Shown piece by piece: positions 58,363 through 64,000 of a DNA stretch of 64,000 bases. A program made the translations under genes and the position numbers. The notes below the pieces were generated by a model that was not told the DNA's origin, did not search any database, and worked only from the letters and a program-made list of their open reading frames with translations. Source of the DNA: Caulobacter sp. Root343 (GTDB lineage Bacteria > Pseudomonadota > Alphaproteobacteria > Caulobacterales > Caulobacteraceae); contig NZ_LMDF01000005.1 of NCBI RefSeq assembly GCF_001425745.1, forward strand, positions 781,424-845,423. The letters run 5' to 3'. Position 1 is the stretch's first letter, and each line of letters starts with the position of its first letter.

Positions 58363-59232
58363 ATGGCGATGTCCCTCCGCCTGCCCTCGCTGGAAACGCT
58401 CCGCATCTTCGACGCCTGCGCCCGGCATGGAAACTTTTCACGGGCCGCCGCCGAGCTGTGCATCACGCCCGCCGCGGTCAGTCAGCGTGTTCGCGGGCTG
58501 GAGCTGGAGCTTGGCCGGACGCTGTTCGTCCGCAACGGGCCGCGCGTCGCGCTCAGCGCCGAGGGCGAGACGCTGTTTGGCCGGACCAGCGAGATGATGG
58601 CCATCGCCCGCGCGGCGATCGAGGAGTTGCGAGGCTCTCGAACGCTGCGGTTGACGGCGACGCCCAGCTTCGCCTCGCGCTGGCTGGCCATACGCATTCC
58701 GGATTTCGAAGCGCTGCACCCCGGTATCCAGGTCGACATCGACGTGTCGACGGACGTGCGCCGCCCCGCCGCCTTCGACACCGCGATCCGCAGCGGCCTG
58801 GGCGACTGGGCCGGCGTGCGCGCGACGCGGCTGTTCCCGGTCGAGGGAACGCCCATGCTCCGTCCTGACCTTCTGGCCGATCTTCCGGAAGGCCTCGCCG
58901 AGCCCGCAGATCTCGCGCGTCTGCCCCTGATCCCGAACAGCGACTGGCCGCGCTGGTTCGACGAGCAGGGCCTTGGCCAACCGGACCTGAGCGCCGCGCG
59001 CCGCTCGACCTTTCCCTCGCAGGATCTGGCCGCCCAAGCTGCGCTGGAAGGCAAGGGCGCGGCCCTGCTCTCGCCCAGGCTGTTCGCAACGGAGATCGCC
59101 AGCGGCCGCCTGGTCAGTCCCTACTCCTTCGTCCTGTCCGGTCCGGAGCAATACTGGCTGGTCGAGCCGGAGAGAGGGGCTGGATCGACGGCCTCGGCGT
59201 TCCGCGACTGGCTGCTCGCGACCTTGTCCTAG
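58363..59232 (+). CDS. GcvA-type LysR-family regulator
   Basis: A 289-residue LysR protein of the GcvA/AmpR branch, recognisable from LPSLETLRIFDACARHGNFSRAAAELCITPAAVSQRVRGLE and the effector-domain phrases LTATPSFASRWLAIRIPDF and DTAIRSGLGDW. ATG 58363 or 58369 could start it. It is divergent from the PD40/RidA/GFA/hydrolase group across a 75-base gap, the usual position of a LysR protein relative to its target. Confidence 0.92.
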   Translation: MAMSLRLPSLETLRIFDACARHGNFSRAAAELCITPAAVSQRVRGLELELGRTLFVRNGPRVALSAEGETLFGRTSEMMAIARAAIEELRGSRTLRLTATPSFASRWLAIRIPDFEALHPGIQVDIDVSTDVRRPAAFDTAIRSGLGDWAGVRATRLFPVEGTPMLRPDLLADLPEGLAEPADLARLPLIPNSDWPRWFDEQGLGQPDLSAARRSTFPSQDLAAQAALEGKGAALLSPRLFATEIASGRLVSPYSFVLSGPEQYWLVEPERGAGSTASAFRDWLLATLS

Positions 59233-59235
59233 GCG

Positions 59236-59676
59236 TCAACCCGCGAAGCAGGTCACGGCCCCTCCGGCGCGGCCCTTGGACTTGGCGCACAGCAGGATCG
59301 GCTTGGTCTCGACCAGCCGCAGTGACTTGACCATGGTTTCCGTGGAGGTCTTGTACTTGATGAAGTGCGGCGCCTTCAGGTGCGCCTCATAGGCCGCGCG
59401 GCTGGCGTACACCTCCAGCAGCCGGATGTGGGTCGGCGCGTCGGCGATGGCGACCGAGTGCAGCATCAGCACGCCAGGCTCCAGCCGCACCGAGGCTTCC
59501 TGTTCCTCGGCCAGGATGGCCTTGTAGGCGTCCAGCTGGGCGGGGTCGATCTCCAGCTCGGCGATGCGCACCATCGGCGGCTCGGCCGCGGCCTGAGCCC
59601 TGGCGCCGAAGCCCGACACGGCCGCGGCGGCGAGCGCCAGGACCCCCGCGCCGATCATCATCCTCGATCTCTTCAT
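59236..59676 (-). CDS. Exported antibiotic-biosynthesis-monooxygenase (ABM) domain protein
   Basis: A 146-residue protein with a signal peptide (IGAGVLALAAAAVSGFGARAQA) and a single ABM ferredoxin-like domain: MVRIAELEIDPAQLDAYKAI, PGVLMLHSVAIADAPTHIRLLEVYASRAAYEAHL. Family members include quinol monooxygenases and heme-degrading enzymes, but no heme ligand can be assigned. The ribosome site GGGAGACC precedes ATG. It directly follows a truncated carboxymuconolactone decarboxylase remnant, its likely former operon partner. Confidence 0.85.
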   Translation of the reverse strand: MKRSRMMIGAGVLALAAAAVSGFGARAQAAAEPPMVRIAELEIDPAQLDAYKAILAEEQEASVRLEPGVLMLHSVAIADAPTHIRLLEVYASRAAYEAHLKAPHFIKYKTSTETMVKSLRLVETKPILLCAKSKGRAGGAVTCFAG

Positions 59677-59700
59677 GGTCTCCCGTCCATCCTGTCCACC

Positions 59701-59867
59701 TCATCCGTCCTTGGCCGCGACTTCGGCGTGCTTGGCGAAGACGTCCTTGGCGATCGGCGGCGCTGACATGGTGTTGGGCCAGCCGGCGTAAAAGGTCAGA
59801 TGGATGATCACCGCGGCCGCCTGGTCCTGGCTGAGGCCCTGTCCTCGCGATGCGACATGCCAGGGTC
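59701..59867 (-). pseudogene. C-terminal remnant of a carboxymuconolactone decarboxylase-family gene
   Basis: A frame without a start codon, ending TGA at 59703-59701, encodes GLSQDQAAAVIIHLTFYAGW followed by PNTMSAPPIAKDVF. This is the conserved C-terminal end of the CMD/AhpD family, where GLT...E.I.H...YAGWP is diagnostic. Only about 50 residues remain; the N-terminal part with the active-site region is missing and the sequence runs straight into the end of the MocR gene in another frame. The upstream edge is approximate. It looks like a gene cut off by a rearrangement that brought in the MocR gene. Confidence 0.7.
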
Positions 59868-59875
59868 CGCGTCTC

Positions 59876-61270
59876 TCAGGCGATGGCGCGCGCTAAGGAC
59901 GCGACGACCTGATCGGCCCGATCCTCGGGGACGTTTGTGAAGCTCAAGAGCAGACCCTGGTCCGCGCCCGGCGTCAGATATTGACCCGATAGCGGCGCTG
60001 GCTTGAGACCGACCCGCGCCGCCCGCCGGGCCAATTCGAAATCGTCGCCCAGGCCCGGAAACCGACCTAGCACATGCAGGCCGCCAGCGCGGTGGGTGAG
60101 GACGATCCGGTCGCCGAACCGCCGCTCCAGCGCGCCGACCAGGGCGTCGCGGCGAGCCTTGTAGCCAACCGCCATGCGACGCAGGTGCCGGGCGAAATGG
60201 CCCTGACGCATCAGTTCGGCCACGGCCGACTGCTCGAACATCGCCACGCCGCGATGCCGCAGCTGTTGGGCTGTCCTGGCGGCGTCCACGAGGTGAGGCG
60301 GAAGAACCAGATAGCCGAGCCGAAGGGACGGCAGCAGCGACTTGCTGAAGCTGCCGGCGTAGAAGACCCGCTGGTCGACGTCCATCGTCTTCAGGGCCGC
60401 CGGCTTGTGGCCGCTGTAGTGGAACTCGCAATCGTAGTCGTCCTCCAGGATCCAACGGTCGGCCGCCGCCCAGGCCAGCAGGGCGCGTCGGCGCGCTGGC
60501 GATAGCGTGACGCCGAGAGGGAACTGGTGCGCGGGCGTGACGATGGCGAGCTTGGCTTGCGGCGCCTTGGCCCGGGCCCAGTCGACGTCCAGGCCTTCCT
60601 CGTCGACCGGCGCCGCGGCGATCGTCATGCTCCTGGCGCGAAGCGTTCGTTGGACAAAGCCGTAGCCTGGATCCTCGATCCAGACCGTGTCGCCCATGGC
60701 CAGCACCAAGTCGACAGTCAGGTTGAGGGCGTCCTGATAGCCGTGGGTCACGACGATCTGGTGTGCGCCGCAGGCGATCCCGCGCGATACGGCCAGGTAC
60801 GCGGCGATCGCCTCGCGCAGCGCCAACAGGCCCATCGGATCGGGCGCCACCATTTCGTCGATCGGCAGCTGGCGCGCTTGCCGCGCGAGAATCCGGGTCC
60901 AGGTCTTGCGAGGAAAGAGATCCAGAGCAGGCAGGCCAAGCTGCAGGGGGAGCCAGGGTTCGGATGAAGGCTGGGGCGTCGGAACGGTGGGCGTGTCGGG
61001 CGGCGAGCGAAAGTTCGGGCTGACGATCGTTCCGCCGGGGCGACGGGCGATCAGGCGGCCCTCGCCGGCCAGGCGCGCATAGACCCCGTCGATGGTCCCG
61101 CGCGCGACGCCCAACTGGATGGAAAGGCTGCGCGTCGAGGGCAGCCGCGCGCCCGGCGCCAACCGTCCATCGCGGATCGCGGCATGGATGCGCTCATAAA
61201 GCTGATCATGCAGCGGGAGTCTTGAGGTGCGGTCGATGGCGAACGCATCGAGGCGGGGCGCGAAATTCAT
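59876..61270 (-). CDS. MocR/PdxR-family regulator (GntR HTH fused to aminotransferase-like domain)
   Basis: A 464-residue fusion. The GntR winged helix is at 15-80 (LPLHDQLYERIHAAIRDGRLAPG, PSTRSLSIQLGVARGTIDGVYARL). The fold-type I PLP domain runs from about 105, with HGYQDALNLTVDLVL, ILEDDYDCEFHYSG and the PLP lysine in YAGSFSKSLLPSLRLGYLV. MocR proteins regulate B6, amino-acid or taurine/GABA-type metabolism using PLP as sensor. It is divergent from the membrane-protein gene at 61374, a possible target. Confidence 0.93.
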   Translation of the reverse strand: MNFAPRLDAFAIDRTSRLPLHDQLYERIHAAIRDGRLAPGARLPSTRSLSIQLGVARGTIDGVYARLAGEGRLIARRPGGTIVSPNFRSPPDTPTVPTPQPSSEPWLPLQLGLPALDLFPRKTWTRILARQARQLPIDEMVAPDPMGLLALREAIAAYLAVSRGIACGAHQIVVTHGYQDALNLTVDLVLAMGDTVWIEDPGYGFVQRTLRARSMTIAAAPVDEEGLDVDWARAKAPQAKLAIVTPAHQFPLGVTLSPARRRALLAWAAADRWILEDDYDCEFHYSGHKPAALKTMDVDQRVFYAGSFSKSLLPSLRLGYLVLPPHLVDAARTAQQLRHRGVAMFEQSAVAELMRQGHFARHLRRMAVGYKARRDALVGALERRFGDRIVLTHRAGGLHVLGRFPGLGDDFELARRAARVGLKPAPLSGQYLTPGADQGLLLSFTNVPEDRADQVVASLARAIA

Positions 61271-61373
61271 GGCCTACTGAGTTTCATCGAAAATGGCCCT
61301 GTGCAATGGGCCATCGACCGCCTTTAGTCCGACGGTCGCCGCAAGGTGAGCGACGAGGACAGGTGGCGTGTCG

Positions 61374-62390
61374 ATGAGCGTTTCGACCAGCTCGGGGCCG
61401 AATTCGGTCACCACGAGCCGAGCGGCCCGGGCGGCGCCTTGGCTGCCTGTCGCGGCGGCGATGTTGTATCCTTGGGTGCTGAGAGCGTTCCATGGCGCGG
61501 CGACCAACGCCGGCGGCCTTTCGCCGCTTGCCTGCGCCTGGCTCGTCGTCGCCTTCGCCCTGCCGCTCTCATGCCTGGCGCTGACATCGACGGATCTTGG
61601 AACGGTCAACGTCCGGGCGCGCCGTCTGGCCTTGGCCGGGCTGGCCGCGCCGCCCCTGTTCGTCCTGACCGGCGTCCTGTCAGGCCTACTGCGTTCGCCC
61701 GTGGAGGATCTCTGGATCTGGTCCGTCCTATGGATCGGCCTTGGCGTAGCGTCGGCGTTCGGCGAACCTGGCCCCGTCGCAGGCGCGACGGCGCCCTCGG
61801 CCCGTCTGCGCATCGCTCATGGCGCCGCCGCCGTCCTGATCCTGCTGTTCGTGACGTTTCACCTGTTCAACCATCTGACGGGCCTGCTTGGTCCCGAAAC
61901 GCACGCGCGGGTGATGGCCGTCGGCCGCCAGGTCTATCGGTCACGCCTCGTCGAACCCGCGCTCGTGATCCTCATGCTGTTGCAGGTGGTCGGCGGCGTC
62001 GCCATGGCCTGGCGCTGGAGCGCTCGGCCAATGGACCTGGCGCGTACGATCCAGGTGGGGTCGGGCGCCTATCTGGCCGCCTTCATCGTCACCCACATGA
62101 ATTCGGCGTTCGTGTCGGCGCGGGCGGTCCACAAGATTCAGACCGATTGGGCCTGGGCGACGGGCGCACCCGAAGGATTGCTGCTCGACGCCTGGAACAT
62201 CCGCCTCGCGCCGCACTATGCCTTGGGCGCCTTCTTCGTCGTCGCCCACCTGTTCTGCGGCCTGCGCCAGGTGCTGCTGGCGCACGGGATGCGCCAGGCC
62301 GTCGCCGACCGTCTGTTGGCCGCGGGTCTAGCGGGCGCGGCGGCGCTGTCGGCGACGATCACGGCCGGGCTGTGCGGCCTGCGCCTCTAA
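61374..62390 (+). CDS. Polytopic membrane protein, possible cytochrome-b-like
   Basis: A 338-residue protein with about 8 hydrophobic segments. Several histidines lie in or next to membrane helices (LFVTFHLFNHLTGLLGPETH, YLAAFIVTHMNSAF, HYALGAFFVVAHLF), a pattern like diheme cytochrome b subunits of succinate/fumarate-type oxidoreductases. No flavin or iron-sulfur subunit gene lies nearby. ATG 61374 has AGGTGG upstream; GTG 61368 is the alternative. Divergent from MocR. Function uncertain. Confidence 0.7.
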   Translation: MSVSTSSGPNSVTTSRAARAAPWLPVAAAMLYPWVLRAFHGAATNAGGLSPLACAWLVVAFALPLSCLALTSTDLGTVNVRARRLALAGLAAPPLFVLTGVLSGLLRSPVEDLWIWSVLWIGLGVASAFGEPGPVAGATAPSARLRIAHGAAAVLILLFVTFHLFNHLTGLLGPETHARVMAVGRQVYRSRLVEPALVILMLLQVVGGVAMAWRWSARPMDLARTIQVGSGAYLAAFIVTHMNSAFVSARAVHKIQTDWAWATGAPEGLLLDAWNIRLAPHYALGAFFVVAHLFCGLRQVLLAHGMRQAVADRLLAAGLAGAAALSATITAGLCGLRL

Positions 62391-62432
62391 CCTCACGAGC
62401 GGCGCCTCCTGGCGGCCAGGAGCGCACGGTCG

Positions 62433-63629
62433 TCAGAGGCGTGACAGGATGTGAAGCGTCCCTTCGACCTGATCTCGCCCCTCCTGGCGTAGCCGGGTGG
62501 ACGCCCGGGCCTTCAGCGCGAAGGTCGGGGCGGCTAGACGGTCGATATAGGCGTCACCATGGGCGAACCGCCCCGAACTGAGCAGCGTCCAGTCCGCTTC
62601 GCCGCGTTCGGTGCTGAAGACGAAGTAGCCGCCTGGCCGGAGCGCGCGGGCCGCCGCCGCGAAAACCGCCGTCATGTCGCCAAAATAGATCAGCACGTCG
62701 GCGGCGAAGACGAGGTCGAACGTCGTCGGATGCTCGGCCAGGAAGGTCAGCGCCTCGGCCTGGACCAGCGCCTCATAGCCGCCGCGCGCGGCGGCCCGCG
62801 CCAGCATGCCGCTCGACAGGTCCACGCCCGTCACCGCGCCGCCCAACGGCGCCAGGACCGGCACGGCCAGGCCAGTGCCGCAGCCCAGGTCCAGCACCCG
62901 GTCGAACCTGGAGCGATGGGGCAGGAGCAGCGCGATCAGGTCGGCCGGGCCGCTGTAGCCCAGCATCTCGACGAGCTGGTGGTCGAACCGTTCGGCGAAG
63001 GCGTCGAAATGGGCCGCGACATAGTCGGCGGGCGCACGATCGACCGCCGCGCCCTCCAGCGCATTCAGCCTGTAGGCGGTGATCCGGTCCTCCGGCGCGC
63101 GAACCTGGCGCCAGCGTTCGACTTGCGCCGCCGCGCCGACATGGCCAAAGACGGCCAGGATCGCCGAGGCCTCCTCGGCGAAGACCGCCAGGCCGTCGTC
63201 GTCGCAGCCGCTCGCGGCTTGATAATGTTCCAGAGCTGACTCCACCCCGCCCCCGATCATCTCGGCCAGGCAACGGGTCTGGATCAAGGTCGCCCGGGCG
63301 TTATCGCCCAGCGGTTCGACACGCGCGGCTTGTTCGAAGGCCTCGGCGCTGCCCGCGAAGTCTCCGCTCATATAGAGGCTCTGGGCCAGGCAGGCGCTCC
63401 AGAAGCCCGGCGCGTCGGGCGACGAGGCGGCGAGGCGCAACGGTTCGACGGCTTGCGCGAAGCGGCGCGTGGCCATGTAGGTCAACCCCAGGCCCAGCCG
63501 CGCATCGACCAGATCCGGATCGAGCGCCAGCGCCCGCAGGAAGGCCTGCTCGGCCTGCGGCTGCTGGTCGGCGTTGCTGGCCTGGACGCCCAGGTCCAGC
63601 CAGCGTTGGGCTTCCTCGTGCTTCGACAT
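62433..63629 (-). CDS. TPR repeat - SAM-dependent methyltransferase fusion
   Basis: A 398-residue protein. Residues 1-170 are TPR repeats (AEQAFLRALALDPDLVDARLGLGL, FAGSAEAFEQAARVEPLGDN). After YRLNALEG comes AHFDAFAERFDHQLVEMLGY, the usual entry to this class of methyltransferase. The SAM site is RVLDLGCGTGLAVPVL with ITGVDL-type VTGVDLSSGML, and the later motif is FDLVFAADVLIYFGD. The substrate is unknown; the TPR part suggests a protein partner. Single gene with a 139-base upstream gap holding no visible gene. Confidence 0.9.
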   Translation of the reverse strand: MSKHEEAQRWLDLGVQASNADQQPQAEQAFLRALALDPDLVDARLGLGLTYMATRRFAQAVEPLRLAASSPDAPGFWSACLAQSLYMSGDFAGSAEAFEQAARVEPLGDNARATLIQTRCLAEMIGGGVESALEHYQAASGCDDDGLAVFAEEASAILAVFGHVGAAAQVERWRQVRAPEDRITAYRLNALEGAAVDRAPADYVAAHFDAFAERFDHQLVEMLGYSGPADLIALLLPHRSRFDRVLDLGCGTGLAVPVLAPLGGAVTGVDLSSGMLARAAARGGYEALVQAEALTFLAEHPTTFDLVFAADVLIYFGDMTAVFAAAARALRPGGYFVFSTERGEADWTLLSSGRFAHGDAYIDRLAAPTFALKARASTRLRQEGRDQVEGTLHILSRL

Positions 63630-63768
63630 CGGGCTGTCGGTATCACCCGAGGCGCCGGCGCGCTACGCGAAGTCGCTGTCCGTGGATCGGCTCAACGCTT
63701 AGCAGGCATGGACCGCCCGCAGGCGCGCCTCCGGATCAAGGCTTGGTTCCGCGCGAAGATCCCTTGGA

Positions 63769-64000
63769 TCAGGGCGCCGCATTCGCGATCAGCGGGGTCC
63801 CGGACCGGACAGGGCCTCCGGGCGCGAGCATGCCGCTGAGCTGTGCGTAGAGCCCGGCCTTGTCGAGGAGGTCCTGGTGGAAGCCGGACTCCACGATCCG
63901 TCCCCGGTCGAGGACGTGGATGTGATCGACGTCGCGGATGGTCGCCAGGCGGTGAGCGATGACGATGGTGGTGCGGCCGCGCGTCAACTGTTCGATGGCG
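63769..64000 (-). CDS. ABC exporter ATPase, C-terminal end (runs off the right edge)
   Basis: The last 76 residues of an ABC transporter nucleotide-binding domain are visible. They include the switch-histidine region [31 protein letters not shown] and a short C-terminal tail ([15 protein letters not shown]). The [10 protein letters not shown] phrase is typical of fused membrane-ATPase exporters such as MsbA or type I secretion ATPases. The rest lies outside the window, so substrate and fusion state cannot be told. Confidence 0.85.
   Translation of the reverse strand, partial: AIEQLTRGRTTIVIAHRLATIRDVDHIHVLDRGRIVESGFHQDLLDKAGLYAQLSGMLAPGGPVRSGTPLIANAAP

Noticed and set aside
59808..60455. Minus-strand frame overlapping the MocR gene end
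   Set aside because: Out of frame with both MocR and the CMD remnant; no domain, and Arg/Gly-rich shadow composition.
61274..61813. Minus-strand frame opposite the membrane protein, next to MocR
   Set aside because: Antisense to a polytopic membrane gene and without recognisable features.

Overview
This is a gene-dense, GC-rich window (coding third positions almost all G or C) that reads as an alphaproteobacterium of the Caulobacter/Phenylobacterium type. The reasons are three large TonB-dependent receptors plus an autotransporter, divergent oxyR-katG, a MucR/Ros-family regulator, an HWE-type PAS kinase, a FecI/FecR/receptor unit and many ATGA-type start/stop overlaps. The genus is inferred from gene content and style, not from a marker gene. 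I see no rRNA, tRNA, CRISPR array, insertion sequence or phage gene. Most of the window is chromosomal core or ordinary accessory sequence.

Layout. 1-5328 (minus) is a tightly overlapping MoxR-AAA/DUF58/SpoIIM-like/RDD/DUF4129/DUF4350 envelope operon. 5416-9268 is the peroxide-defence locus: oxyR, katG and a Cys-less Fur-like regulator. 9256-16327 is the most unusual block. On the minus strand it has a three-gene operon (membrane TIR-TPR protein, small DP-EP-like protein, TPR/SLOG-like/class III cyclase), then a structured 360-bp spacer and two or three unrecognised genes. A CRP-type cyclic-nucleotide-binding regulator lies divergently at the other end. 16324-22528 holds a periplasmic GH3 glycosidase and an autotransporter with acidic calcium-type loops, followed by an OmpR-type regulator. 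23401-27578 is a TonB receptor divergent from a BlaI/M56-peptidase pair, with two good BlaI operators between them. 27669-34265 is an ECF sigma, FecR, FecA-like receptor and PhoD phosphatase unit.

34289-39471 holds two large PAS sensor kinases, back to back. 39591-43492 contains a DHFR-fold reductase, two small exported proteins and an OmpR/EnvZ-type pair. 43660-46388 is a beta-carbonic anhydrase plus SulP transporter (probable bicarbonate unit) and a zinc-ligand-less MucR protein. 46450-55463 (minus) is a TonB receptor downstream of a four-gene translationally coupled operon (CitMHS transporter, AtuA, AtuA-associated small protein, 3-hydroxybutyrate-oligomer-hydrolase-like protein) with its LysR regulator. 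55582-59676 holds a small oxidative or electrophile-metabolism group (alpha/beta hydrolase, GFA protein, RidA-like protein, PD40 lipoprotein, LysR, ABM monooxygenase). 59701-61270 holds the stump of a carboxymuconolactone decarboxylase cut off against a MocR regulator. 61374-64000 has a heme-type membrane protein candidate, a TPR-methyltransferase and the end of an ABC exporter.

The best candidate for an undescribed system is the TIR/DP-EP/cyclase operon with its CRP-type regulator. The cyclase keeps both metal-binding aspartates but has altered base-recognition residues and lacks the usual catalytic asparagine. The TIR keeps the NADase-type glutamate. A CRP-geometry palindrome sits in the downstream spacer ahead of an attenuator-like hairpin. 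The assignment as a nucleotide-signalling or defence module is inference.
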